DNA of 37,998 nt, taken from assembly GCA_016209535.1 (NCBI GenBank), contig JACQVW010000130.1, positions 1 to 37,998 on the forward strand, given 5' to 3'. Every line of letters starts with the position of its first letter. Position 1 is the first letter of the stretch. A program made the position numbers and the translations under genes. This document shows positions 1-8,700 of this stretch, in pieces. The stretch is from Planctomycetota bacterium. Lineage in GTDB: Bacteria > Planctomycetota > UBA8108 > SXIK01. A model generated the notes under the pieces. The model was not told the DNA's origin, made no database searches, and saw only the letters and a list, made by a program, of their open reading frames with translations.

Positions 1-182
1 GTGAAGACCTGAGGGCACGCCGGAGCAGGGTCGGAGGCAAGCGTCTGGGGCAAGGGTCTGGGGCGCGACCGAGGCGCGACTCGAAGGCGGCGGGCCCGAA
101 TGCCTGGACGCTATTGAAACCCGCCGACCGGGGCACTATTGAAGGACTCGAGACCTCCCGAGCCTTCGAAGGAGCCGCCGCC

Positions 183-473
183 ATGGCCCACGTCGTCACC
201 GAGCCCTGCGTGAACTGCAAGTACACCGACTGCGTCGAGGTTTGCCCCGTCGACTGCTTCCACGAGGCTCCCACGACGCTCCTCATCGACCCGGAGGTGT
301 GCATCGACTGCGGCCTCTGCATCCCGGAGTGCCCCGTGGAGGCCATCTTCCAGGACGTGGACGTGCCGGAGCGGTGGAAGCACTGGATCGATCTCAACGC
401 GTCAGAGGCTCCGAAGCACCCGGTCATCACCCAAAAGCAGGAGCCGCTCCCCACGGCGCCGCCGCGGCCATAG
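183..473 (+). CDS. fdxA: 7Fe ferredoxin (FdxA type)
   Basis: Small soluble electron carrier of 96 residues. The N-terminal half has the cysteine pattern C-x2-C-x4-C-x3-C-P, followed by a second C-x2-C-x2-C-x3-C-P motif. This arrangement, with the phrase YTDCVEVCPVDCF, is typical of FdxA ferredoxins that carry one 3Fe-4S and one 4Fe-4S cluster. The start at 183 is chosen because AAGGAG lies at 169-174, 8 nt upstream, and because family members begin just before the first cluster motif; the open frame extends upstream to 114 but those codons do not look conserved. The C-terminal tail after the second cluster is short and proline-rich. It stands alone on the plus strand with about 680 bp of gene-free DNA after it. 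The redox partner cannot be told from context. Confidence 0.93.
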   Translation: MAHVVTEPCVNCKYTDCVEVCPVDCFHEAPTTLLIDPEVCIDCGLCIPECPVEAIFQDVDVPERWKHWIDLNASEAPKHPVITQKQEPLPTAPPRP

Positions 474-549
474 AGCACCCCGCCAGCCCCCGGTCGAGGC
501 GCGGCGTCACGGGGCACTCACGGGTCACGGGCGACATTTCTGCTCTGGC

Positions 550-579
550 GTGACACAACCGTGACAATGCTCCGATAAA
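550..579 (+). promoter_or_regulatory. Possible sigma-70-type promoter in the gap
   Basis: GTGACA (550-555) and GATAAA (574-579) are separated by 18 bp, and a second GTGACA lies between them at 561-566. The hexamers match the consensus only partly and the nearest plus-strand gene starts about 575 bp downstream. If real, it would make a long leader or a separate small transcript. Confidence 0.25.
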
Positions 580-840
580 GTCGCCCGCATCCTCGCTGGC
601 GATGCGGCGAGGGCGCCCGACTCCCTAAGAACTGAAGCAGCCCCCAACAAAGCCCGCACCCCACGGCCACCCTTGCCTACAGGCCATTCTAGCCTCAGGC
701 CCCTCGGGGTGCGGGCGACAACCCCAACCCAACCCAGCAGCCTCCGCCGGCTCGAACTGAGCTCCGCGCCAGCCATCGCAAGGCGCGGGGCGTGAGCCCG
801 CGGAGGCGGTTTTACCTGGTTGCTTCGCAACACTGTACTC

Positions 841-969
841 GCTGGCGCGCGCCGGGCGGCGGGCCCCGATGCGGAGGCCGCACCAGGCGTGCAGCCGCCT
901 GCTGTCCAGAGGAAAGACACCGCGGGTTGGCAGCGAATCTCGCGCTTGCTGGACGCTGGCGCGCGCCGG
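841..969. repeat. 15-bp direct repeat pair in gene-free DNA
   Basis: GCTGGCGCGCGCCGG occurs at 841-855 and exactly again at 955-969, 114 bp apart. Each copy contains the palindrome GGCGCGCGCC. In DNA this GC-rich such a pair is only mildly surprising. No function is apparent. Confidence 0.5.
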
Positions 970-1154
970 ACCGAGGCTGCGCACGCGGCTGCTCCTGCGA
1001 CGGCCAGACGGCCGCACGCCAGGCGGTCAGGTCCCGGGTTTTTCCCTGCGGACGCCGACCCGGCGAGCCGATCCTTGAAGCGGGGGCCGGAAACGGGAAG
1101 ACTTAGGGCCTCCCCGCCGCGCATTACCGGCCGTTCACCGGAGGACTCGACACC

Positions 1155-2486
1155 ATGAAGATCTCGGTCTTTGGGACGGGTTACGTGGGCCTCGTCACGG
1201 GGGCCTGCTTCGCCGACCTCGGCAACGACGTCGTCTGCTACGACATCGACGAGCAGAAGATCGCGGCCCTCAAGGCCGGCAAGGTCCCCATCTACGAGCC
1301 CGGGCTCGAGGAGCTGATCCAGCGGAACGCCGCCGAGGGGCGCCTGATCTTCACGACGGAGGTCGCCGAGGCGGTCCGGGGCCGCGAGGTGGTCTTCATC
1401 TGCGTCGGGACCCCCCAGCGCACGAGCGGCAAGGCCGACGTGACCTACGTCCTCCAGGCCGCCGAGCAGATCGCCCGGCACATGGACGGCTTCCTCGTGG
1501 TCATCACGAAGAGCACGGTCCCGGTGGGGACGGCCGAGCGCGTGGCGCGCGTGCTGCGGGAGACGACGACCCGAGACTTCGAAGTCGTCTCGAACCCGGA
1601 GTTCCTCAAGGAAGGGGCGGCGATCAAGGACTTCCAGAACCCGGACCGGGTGATCGTCGGCGCCGAGAGCGAGCGGGCCCGCGAGGTCCTGGGCCGCCTC
1701 TACTCCCCCATCGCCCGCGTGAACCGCCCGATCCTCTTCATGCAGCCCCAAGCCGCTGAGCTCTCCAAGTACGCCGCCAACGCCATGCTCGCGAGCCGGA
1801 TCTCGTTCATGAACTCGCTCACGGGGCTCTGCGAGAAGATCGGCGTGGACGTGAAGGACATCTCCAGGGCCATCGGCCTCGACACGCGGATCGGGCCGCG
1901 GTTCCTGCAGGCGTCGCCTGGCTACGGGGGCTCCTGCTTCCCCAAGGACGTCCGGGCCCTCGTGGACACCATGGAAAGCCTGCAGCTCAACGCGAACTTC
2001 TTCCGCGCCATCGACCAGGTGAACGAGCTCCACAAGAAGTCGCACCTGGCGCGTGTCCAGCGCTTCGTGCCGGACCTGCACGGGAAGACGATCGGCGTCT
2101 GGGGCCTCGCGTTCAAGCCGCGCACGGACGACATCCGCGAGTCCCCGTCCATCACGTTGATCGAGCAGCTCCTCGAGGCCGGCGCGAGGCCCATCGCCTA
2201 CGACCCCGAGGCCGCGGAGAACACGAGGAAGGTCTTCCCCGCGATCGAGTACGGCCGCACGCCCTACGACGCGGTGAGGGACGCGTCGGCCGTGGTCGTG
2301 ATGACCGAGTGGGACGTGTTCCGGAGCGTGGACTTCGCCCGCGTGAAGGCCCTCATGACTCAGCCCGTGATCGTGGACTGCCGGAACATCTACGATGCGC
2401 AGGAGATGGTCCGGCTCGGGTTCCACTACGCCGGGGTCGGGAGGCCGGCGGTGGAAGCGCAGGTCCCTGCGAGGACCCTCGGGTGA
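1155..2486 (+). CDS. ugd: UDP-glucose 6-dehydrogenase
   Basis: NAD-dependent enzyme that oxidises UDP-glucose twice to UDP-glucuronate, a precursor for capsule, exopolysaccharide and other cell-surface glycans. At 443 residues it has the usual family length. The Rossmann motif GTGYVGLVTG is at the extreme N-terminus, the motif VPVGT and the phrase NPEFLKEG follow, and the catalytic cysteine is C261 in GGSCFPKD. The C-terminal UDP-binding domain contains WGLAFKPRTDDIRESPS. The start is supported by GGAGG at 1140-1144, 10 nt upstream of ATG. No glycan synthesis genes adjoin it, so the product's end use is unknown. UDP-mannose/UDP-N-acetylmannosamine dehydrogenases are relatives, but the motif set fits UDP-glucose dehydrogenase best. 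Confidence 0.95.
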   Translation: MKISVFGTGYVGLVTGACFADLGNDVVCYDIDEQKIAALKAGKVPIYEPGLEELIQRNAAEGRLIFTTEVAEAVRGREVVFICVGTPQRTSGKADVTYVLQAAEQIARHMDGFLVVITKSTVPVGTAERVARVLRETTTRDFEVVSNPEFLKEGAAIKDFQNPDRVIVGAESERAREVLGRLYSPIARVNRPILFMQPQAAELSKYAANAMLASRISFMNSLTGLCEKIGVDVKDISRAIGLDTRIGPRFLQASPGYGGSCFPKDVRALVDTMESLQLNANFFRAIDQVNELHKKSHLARVQRFVPDLHGKTIGVWGLAFKPRTDDIRESPSITLIEQLLEAGARPIAYDPEAAENTRKVFPAIEYGRTPYDAVRDASAVVVMTEWDVFRSVDFARVKALMTQPVIVDCRNIYDAQEMVRLGFHYAGVGRPAVEAQVPARTLG

Positions 2487-2519
2487 TCCCGGGGCCCGAA
2501 GCTCCTGACGCCGTGAGGG

Positions 2520-2567
2520 CCTGAGGAGATCCTGAGGCCTGGGAGCCCGGGAATCCGCCGTTACAAT
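2520..2567 (+). promoter_or_regulatory. Possible proB promoter with a short direct repeat
   Basis: TACAAT at 2562-2567 (5 of 6 to the -10 consensus) ends 10 nt before the proB ATG; a matching -35 is not evident. Upstream, CCTGAGG occurs twice (2520-2526, 2531-2537), 11 bp apart, about one helical turn, which could suit a protein binding site. If the -10 is used, the mRNA would have almost no leader. Confidence 0.35.
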
Positions 2568-2577
2568 CCCCGGGGTC

Positions 2578-3819
2578 ATGGAACCCACAGCTCCCGCCGC
2601 CCCTTCGGCCGCCTCGGCCTCGGCCCCCGCCTTCGACCGGCGCGCGGCCATGGCCGGCGTGCGGCGGGTCGTCGTCAAGGTGGGCACCAACGTGCTCACC
2701 CTGGACTCGGGGGAGATGGCCCTCGACCGCTTCCAGCGCCTCGTGGAGGACCTGGCCGGCCTCTGGCGCCGGGGGCTCCAGGTCATCCTGGTCTCCTCGG
2801 GAGCGATCAGCATGGGGATGGACCGCCTGGGCCTCAAGAAGCGGCCCACGTTCCTCCCCGACAAGCAGGCGTGCGCCGCCGTGGGGCAAGTGCGCCTCAT
2901 GTCGGCGTACGAGCGCGCGTTTCAGAGCTGCGGCATCGCGACGGCCCAGGTCCTTCTCACGGAGGAGGACTTCGCGAGCCGCGTGCGCTACTTGAACCTA
3001 CGGAACACGGTCTCGAGGCTCCTCGAGCACCGCGTCGTCCCCGTCGTGAACGAGAACGACACGGTCTCCACGAGCGAGATCGAGGCGACGGCCGAGGGCG
3101 GCAAGAAGGCCATCTTCGGCGACAACGACCGGCTCTCGGCCCTCGTCGCCTCCAAGCTCGGAGCGGACATCCTCGTCCTCTTGAGCGACGTGGACGGGCT
3201 CTACCCGCTGCGGCCGGGCACGGGCCCGCGGTCCGGCGGAGCCACTCGGCCCGCCCCTCAGCCCCCGCAGCCCCTCTCGGTGGTCGAGGCCGTGACGCCC
3301 CAGATCGAGGCCCTCGCCGTCGGCGGCAGCTCCCGGGGTCGCGGCGGCATGGCCTCGAAGCTCCGCTCCATCAAGGTGGCGCTCCAGGGCGGGTCCCTCG
3401 CGGTGATCGCGAACGGCCTTCGCCAGGGGGTCCTCGGCGAGGTGCTCGGCGGGGCCGATGTAGGGACCATCTTCCTCCCCGGGAAGCGCCTGGCGAGCAA
3501 GAAGCGCTGGATCGCCCACGCGACGGCGCCCGCCGGGCGCGTCACCGTGAACGCCGGGGCCAGGGACGCCATGGTCGCGCGGCGCTCCAGCCTCCTCTTC
3601 GCCGGGGTCGTTCGAATCGAGGACGACTTCAAGCGCGGCGACGTGGTGACCATCGCCGACGAGTCGGGGCGGGAGTTCGCCCGGGGCATCGTGAACTGCT
3701 CGGCGCGCGACGCCTTGCCCCTCCTCGGCAAGCGCTCCTCGGAGATCGCCCAGATCGCGGGCAAGGACTACGAGGAGTTCATCACGCGGGACAACATCGT
3801 GCTCACGGAGGGGGCGTGA
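2578..3819 (+). CDS. proB: Glutamate 5-kinase with PUA domain
   Basis: Catalyses ATP-dependent phosphorylation of glutamate to glutamyl 5-phosphate, the first step of proline synthesis. The 413-residue protein starts with about 24 Ala/Pro-rich residues, then the amino-acid-kinase domain with VVKVGTNVLT, LVSSGAISMG, VVPVVNENDTV, FGDNDRLSALVA and LLSDVDGLY, and ends in a PUA domain (roughly residues 305-400). Full-length enzymes of this type are about 370-380 residues, so a start at the internal ATG at 2650 is also possible; neither has a clear Shine-Dalgarno site. proA is not adjacent. A Pro/Ala-rich insertion lies after LLSDVDGLY, around 3220-3270. The gene ends 54 bp from a convergent minus-strand gene with no clear terminator between them. 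Confidence 0.95.
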   Translation: MEPTAPAAPSAASASAPAFDRRAAMAGVRRVVVKVGTNVLTLDSGEMALDRFQRLVEDLAGLWRRGLQVILVSSGAISMGMDRLGLKKRPTFLPDKQACAAVGQVRLMSAYERAFQSCGIATAQVLLTEEDFASRVRYLNLRNTVSRLLEHRVVPVVNENDTVSTSEIEATAEGGKKAIFGDNDRLSALVASKLGADILVLLSDVDGLYPLRPGTGPRSGGATRPAPQPPQPLSVVEAVTPQIEALAVGGSSRGRGGMASKLRSIKVALQGGSLAVIANGLRQGVLGEVLGGADVGTIFLPGKRLASKKRWIAHATAPAGRVTVNAGARDAMVARRSSLLFAGVVRIEDDFKRGDVVTIADESGREFARGIVNCSARDALPLLGKRSSEIAQIAGKDYEEFITRDNIVLTEGA

Positions 3820-3873
3820 CGCGCCTCGCGCGGCTCGCGGGACCCCGTCCGCGGTGTCACCGACGTCAGCGAT

Positions 3874-5100
3874 TCAGCGATAGAGCAGGAACCTCTCCCT
3901 CCTCCGCCGGTACGCATCCAGCGCGTCCCGCCAGCCCGCCACGATCTCCTCCAGGGCCGCGTCGCGCTCGATCGCCTCCCGCAGCGCGCGGGTCCCGGCC
4001 AGGCGGTCGAAGATCTCGGTGCGCAGCTCGAGCTTCCCCGGGTGCAGCCGCCGCACGGCGAGGAGGAGCGCCACGGCGGTCTTGACGGAAGGGTACGCGC
4101 GGCGGTCCGTCACGTGGACCTGGACGCCGCCGCAAAGCGCCCCCTGGTGCTTCGAGGCGCTCGGCGTGAATCTCGCGGGGCGGAAGAGGCAGCCCGGGAG
4201 CCGCAGCGCGTTCAGCTCGCAGGCGAGCGCGTGGGGGTCGACCCACGGCGCCCCCACGAGCTGGAAGGGCAACGCCGTGCCCCGCCCCTCGCTCAGGCTC
4301 GTGCCCTCGAGGAGGACCATGCCCGCGTAGACGAGGGCCGCATCGAGGGTCGGGATGTTGGGCGAGGGCGGCACCCAGACGAGCCCCGCGTCCTCGATGG
4401 GCGCCGCGCGCCGCCAGCCCTCCATGGCCACGACGCGCAGGCGCGCTCCGATCCGCTGCTCCGCGCTCACCATGAGGGCAAACTCCCCCGCCGTGAGGCC
4501 GTGGCGGAGCGGCAGCCGGTGCGGCCCCACGAAGGACTCGAAGCCGGGCTCGAGGACCGGCCCCTCGACGATCTCCCCGCCGATGGGGACCGGCCGGTCG
4601 AGCACCCAGACCTCCACGCCGCTCTCCGCCGCGGCACGCAGCGTCTCGGCGAGGGTAGCGAGGTAGGTGTACGTGCGGACGCCGATGTCCTGGACGTCGA
4701 AGAGGACGACGTCGATGCCCTCGAGCATCTCGCGCGTGGGGCGCCGCGTCGCGCCGTAGAGGCTGCGGACCGGCGCCCCCGAGAGCGGGTCGCGCCCGTC
4801 CCCCACCGACTCGCCCGCCGCCTGCGCCCCCTGGAGGCCGTGCTCGGGCGCGAAGATCGCCTGGAGGTCGACGCCCGCGGCGGCGAGGAGCGCCGGGAGC
4901 GGCTCGAGGCGCCCGTCGCAGCTCGTGGGGTTCGCGATGACCGCGACGCGCTTCCCCTCGAGCTCCGCGAAGCCGCGGGCCTTCAGGACCTCGAGGCCCG
5001 TGAGGACGCGGGGCGGCGGGCCGAGCCGGCACCCGGAGCCGGCGGCGGCAGCCGCCAGCAGGAAGGCCCCCGTCGCGGCGCACCGCTGCGCAGGCCTCAT
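3874..5100 (-). CDS. NamZ-like exo-beta-N-acetylmuramidase (DUF1343), probable lipoprotein
   Basis: The 408-residue product begins with a hydrophobic signal segment ending in a possible lipobox (GSG then C24). The body is a DUF1343 domain: VAVIANPTSCD, FAPEHGLQG, LFDVQDIGVRTYTY, VLDRPVPIGG, LPLRHGLTAGEFA and WVPPSPNIPT are all recognisable. Characterised NamZ enzymes release N-acetylmuramic acid from the non-reducing ends of peptidoglycan fragments, so a role in wall turnover outside the inner membrane is likely by family, untested here. The start at 5100 is chosen because it gives a signal peptide and because ATGA overlaps the stop of the upstream gene, implying translational coupling. A longer in-frame reading to 5589 runs through that neighbour and is rejected. 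Confidence 0.88.
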   Translation of the reverse strand: MRPAQRCAATGAFLLAAAAAGSGCRLGPPPRVLTGLEVLKARGFAELEGKRVAVIANPTSCDGRLEPLPALLAAAGVDLQAIFAPEHGLQGAQAAGESVGDGRDPLSGAPVRSLYGATRRPTREMLEGIDVVLFDVQDIGVRTYTYLATLAETLRAAAESGVEVWVLDRPVPIGGEIVEGPVLEPGFESFVGPHRLPLRHGLTAGEFALMVSAEQRIGARLRVVAMEGWRRAAPIEDAGLVWVPPSPNIPTLDAALVYAGMVLLEGTSLSEGRGTALPFQLVGAPWVDPHALACELNALRLPGCLFRPARFTPSASKHQGALCGGVQVHVTDRRAYPSVKTAVALLLAVRRLHPGKLELRTEIFDRLAGTRALREAIERDAALEEIVAGWRDALDAYRRRRERFLLYR

Positions 5101-5552
5101 GGGCGCCGCGCGCCCAGGAGGCGCGCCGCGGCGGCCGCGGCGCCGGCAAGGCCGGATAGAGCCAGCGAGACGGCGAGCGTCCCCGCCCGGCCCAGCCCGG
5201 GGGCGAGCCAGGTCGTCGCGAGGCCCGATGCTCCCAGGACGATCGCCACCGCAGGGAGCTCGAGCGCCCGGAGCCGGCCCGGCGCGCGGCCCTCGGGCTC
5301 GGCGCACCCCTCGGCCCCGCCGACCCCTCCGTCGGCCGCCGCATGGAAGCCCGGCGCGAGCCCCTCTCCCTCGGCGCCCCCGATGCCGCCCTCCCGCAGG
5401 TACTCGTCGGAGCGCCCGACCCGCGCCCCCGGGAGCCCCAGCTCGTCGTCGCTCGCGCCCCGCGCTCCACCGGCAGGCTCGCCGCGCACCCATGCGCCCA
5501 CGACGACGAGCGCGAGGCCCGCGAGCAAGCTGGCGAGGTAGAAGGCGGTCAT
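5097..5552 (-). CDS. Small three-helix membrane protein
   Basis: Not recognised with certainty. The 151 residues show one hydrophobic helix at the N-terminus (about 2-21), a Gly/Glu/Asp-rich loop of some 70 residues, and two closely spaced helices near the C-terminus (about 100-118 and 122-144). The layout recalls the membrane part of NfeD/YuaF-like proteins without the OB-fold domain, but that is a loose comparison. It overlaps the start of the NamZ-like gene by 4 nt (ATGA), so the two are probably co-translated. Its start at 5552 fits a promoter 8 nt upstream (CATAAT at 5566-5561 and TTGTCC at 5589-5584, minus strand), back-to-back with the duplicated polA promoter. Confidence 0.7.
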   Translation of the reverse strand: MTAFYLASLLAGLALVVVGAWVRGEPAGGARGASDDELGLPGARVGRSDEYLREGGIGGAEGEGLAPGFHAAADGGVGGAEGCAEPEGRAPGRLRALELPAVAIVLGASGLATTWLAPGLGRAGTLAVSLALSGLAGAAAAAARLLGARRP

Positions 5553-5679
5553 GGCGGGGCATTATGCGCGGCACGCCTCGCCGGGACAATCGACAAGGAG
5601 GCGCCGAGGGCTATGATGCCCCTCGCTCATGAAGCCCACCTTCTACCTCGTCGACGGACACTCGCAGATCTTCCGGGCC
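5544..5679 (+). repeat. Left copy of the duplicated polA 5' region
   Basis: These 136 bp align without gaps to 14987-15122 (offset 9443) with 14 mismatches, about 90% identity. The copy holds the start of the divergent membrane gene, both back-to-back promoters and polA codons 1-17. Of the four mismatches in the polA codons, three are synonymous and one changes Val to Ile. Identity stops abruptly after codon 17. Confidence 0.95.
5561..5617. promoter_or_regulatory. Divergent promoter pair in the left copy
   Basis: Plus strand: TCGACA (5590-5595), 16 bp, TATGAT (5612-5617), identical in sequence and spacing to the promoter of intact polA. Minus strand: TTGTCC (5589-5584), 17 bp, CATAAT (5566-5561), serving the membrane gene starting at 5552. 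The two -35 boxes abut. The plus promoter is now placed to transcribe the polA stub and the Ser/Thr kinase. Confidence 0.6.
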
Positions 5680-5730
5680 CACACGCTCCGCATCCTCGAC
5701 CTCGCCTCCGAGGCGCGGGGCGCCCTATGA
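5629..5730 (+). pseudogene. Truncated polA 5' fragment (33-codon chimeric stub)
   Basis: The first 17 codons match intact polA (15072 onward) except Val for Ile at residue 8; the next 16 codons are unrelated sequence, ending at TGA 5728-5730. The stub keeps only the start of the 5' nuclease domain and cannot be an active polymerase. It is in the same reading frame as the downstream kinase and separated from it by the TGA and two codons, so it may act as a leader ORF coupling translation to the kinase, or be an inert scar. Confidence 0.9.
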
Positions 5731-5736
5731 GGGACG

Positions 5737-8700
5737 ATGATGGAAGGGTTCGACCCACGCCTCGTGGAGATCTTCGATGCCGCGGTTCGACTCGAGCCGG
5801 ACCGCCGGGAGGAGTTCCTCGCCAGAGCCTGCGGCGGGGACGATGCGCTGCGCGCGCGGGCCACGGCGCTCCTCAAATCGCATGACGAGGCCCATGCCTT
5901 CCTGGAGGAGCCGGCTTTGGGGAGAGCCTTCCGCCTCGGGGACAAGGTCCCGCCTCCCGCGGAGCCGCCTCGCCTCGGGAAAGGCGTCCGCCTCGGCCTC
6001 TACGAGGTGGAGGAGCTCCTGGGCTCGGGGGGCATGGCGAGCGTGTACCTCGCTCGGCGCGCCGATGCCGAGTTCGAGAGGCGCGTCGCCATCAAGCTCA
6101 TCCGGCCCGGCATGGCGTCGGAGGCCGTCGTGGCCCGTTTCCGCAGGGAACGGCAGGTCCTCGCGACCCTGAATCACCCCAACATCGCTCGGCTCCTCGA
6201 TGGGGGCACGACGGAGGATGGCCTGCCCTACCTGGTCATGGAGCTCGTCGAAGGGGAACCTATCACGAGCTACTGTGACCGGAGAAGGCTCCCGACGGCG
6301 CAGCGCCTGGAGCTCTTCCGGGCCGTGTGCTCGGCGGTCCACTACGCGCACCGGAACCTCGTCCTCCACCGCGACTTGAAGCCGAGCAACATCCTCGTGA
6401 CGGCGGACGGCGAGCCCAAGCTCCTCGACTTCGGCATCGCCAAGCTCCTCGACCCCGACGACGCGTCCTCGCGCAAGGAGCTCACGGCGACCACCGAGCG
6501 TTTCTTCACGCCCGAATACGCCAGCCCGGAGCAGGTCCGGGGAGAGCCGATGTCGACGGCCACCGACATCTACTCCCTGGGGGTCGTCCTTTACGAGCTC
6601 CTGACCGGACACCGCCCCTACCGCTTCACGACGCGCTCGCCTCACGAGGTCGAGCGCGTCATCGAGGGCGAGGATCCCGCGAGGCCCAGCACGGTGATCG
6701 ACCGGGTCGAGGAGGTCCCGACCTTCCAAGGCACCCGAGTCCTGTCCCCCGAGTCCGTGAGCAGCACGCGCGACGGCCGGCCGGAGAAGCTGCGCCGGTG
6801 CCTTGCGGGGGACATGGACACCATCGTGCTCAAAGCGCTCCGCAAGGAGCCCGAGCGGCGCTACGCCTCCGCGGAGGAGATCTCCGAGGACATCCGGAGG
6901 CACCTCGCCGGACTGCCGGTCCTGGCCCGAAAGGACACCATCCGCTATCGCACCGGGAAGTTCCTCGGGCGCCATAGGGCGGCGGTCCTCGGTGGCATCC
7001 TCGTCCTCTGCGCGCTCGCGGCGGGAGTCTCCAGCATTCTCCATCAGCAGATGAAAGAGGCTCGCGACCGCAAGGAAGCCGCCCGGCATGTCCTCGAGTT
7101 GCTCGGCGCCTTCTCGTCGGAGCCCTCTTCGGCAAGCCGCCGGGAGGCGTATCTCCGGGCACTGGAGACGAAAGAGGCGGACCGCCTCTCGGTCGAGCTT
7201 CGCAGCCAGCCGGAGGATCTCGTCGAATACGCGGACACGATCGCCGGGGTCTGCGAGGACGCCCGGCTCCTCGAGGCCGCTGCCCGCTGGCGCCGGCTGG
7301 CCCTCGACGTCCGGCGGGAGGCGCTCTCTGGCGACCAGCGAGCCCTTGCGGACGCGCATTTCAGGTTTGCGTGGGCCTCGCGCCGGACGATGACGAGCGC
7401 GGGCCTCGAGGCTGCGGCGCAGAGCCTCCGGGAGGCGAAGGATCTGCGCCGGAGGGCCCCCGGAGGCGGCGGCGTCTCGCTTCCGGCCATCCTCAGGGAG
7501 CAGGCCCTGGTCCTGTGGAGCCAGGGGGACTACGACGGCCCCTTGCGCCTCTTCGAGGAGTCCCTCGAGGACCCAGGCGAAGACCTCGTCGCCGCGCGCG
7601 TGACCTTCGCGGAGTTCCTCGCCGAGAGAGGAGACCTGGGGAGGGCCGTGGATCTCCTCGGTGCGGCGCTCGACCTCGCCGCCCAGGACGAGGTGCTCCT
7701 TGCCGACGTGGAGTGGAGGCTTGGGGAAGTCCTCTGGTGCACGCCGCGGTTCCGCGAAGCCGAGCCTCGCCTCCGGCGCGCCCTCACGGCGTACTACAGC
7801 CATCTGCCCGAACAGGACCTGAGGACGGCCCTGTGTCTCATGGACCTCGCCGTTCTCACCTCGGAGGTGAGGCCGGCGATGTCGGATCTGTTCGCTCCAA
7901 AGCCGGCGATCGAGCTCTGGCGGCAGGCGCACCGGCGCACCGTGGAGGCGTTCTCGAAAGGCAGCCTCGAGGACGCCGAGAGCCTGCACACGCTGTCCAT
8001 CATCATCACGGGAGGCTTCGAGAGCGAGCCCGTGAGTCGCAAGTCCCTCGAGATCCTGGAGGGTTTGCTCCCGCCGCGTCACCCTCGGCTGGCGCGCCCC
8101 CTGACGCAGCTCGGCGCGACTTTTCAACGGGCCACCGACCCGGACCTCGCCGAAGGAGAAAGGCACCTCGAGCTGGCGCTCGCGATCCGGCGGGAGAATC
8201 TGCCGCGAGGCCACTGGGAGACGGCCATCACGGCAGGGCTGCTCGGGGCCAACCTCGCGGGCCAGGAGCGGTACGCCGAGTCAGAACCCCTCCTCCTCGA
8301 GAGCCTCGAGGCCATCGAGAGGACCCACGGCCCCGCGCACCCGCGGACAGGGACAGCGCTGCGGCGGGTCGTGAGCCTGTACGACGCCTGGGGGAAGGAG
8401 GAGGATGCCAGGCCTTACTCCGAGCGCCTCCGAGCGCGACGGTGGGGCTGGCCCTTCGGCCGCGTGTTCGGGGAACACGACGCGACCGCGGGCGGCAAGG
8501 CCGGCCTCGACTTCGACGACGACTACATGGAGAAGGCCATCGATCTCCCCGAGGCTCCGCAGGGATCGCCGTACGCGCGGCTGTGGATCTACGGCAGGCC
8601 CTTCAACGTGTCCCACGGCGACTTCACCGGAAAGGACGACCACCACATCCTCGTGAACGGCGTCCCGGGACAGGTGGTCTCCTTCAACGTGGGGCGCACG

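Larger units (their letters stand above)
474..1154. other. Gene-free interval between ferredoxin and UDP-glucose dehydrogenase
   Basis: About 680 bp with no convincing coding region. Open frames on both strands here have no recognisable domains and look like by-products of high GC. The interval holds a possible promoter at 550-579 and a 15-bp direct repeat (841-855 and 955-969). No tRNA, tmRNA, RNase P or SRP RNA signature was recognised. A decayed gene or an unrecognised small RNA cannot be excluded. Confidence 0.6.

Noticed and set aside
1024-1046. GGTCAGGTCC, which recalls the bacterial SRP RNA loop
   Set aside because: The diagnostic continuation (GGAAGGAAGCAG) and the surrounding stem are missing.
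525-2900. A minus-strand open frame of about 790 codons opposite ugd and proB
   Set aside because: The plus strand carries clear enzyme motifs; the antisense reading has none and crosses a gene-free gap.
5629-5730. The polA-like stub considered as a real small gene unrelated to polA
   Set aside because: Its first 17 codons and promoter match polA at 15072 too closely, and the rest has no recognisable features.
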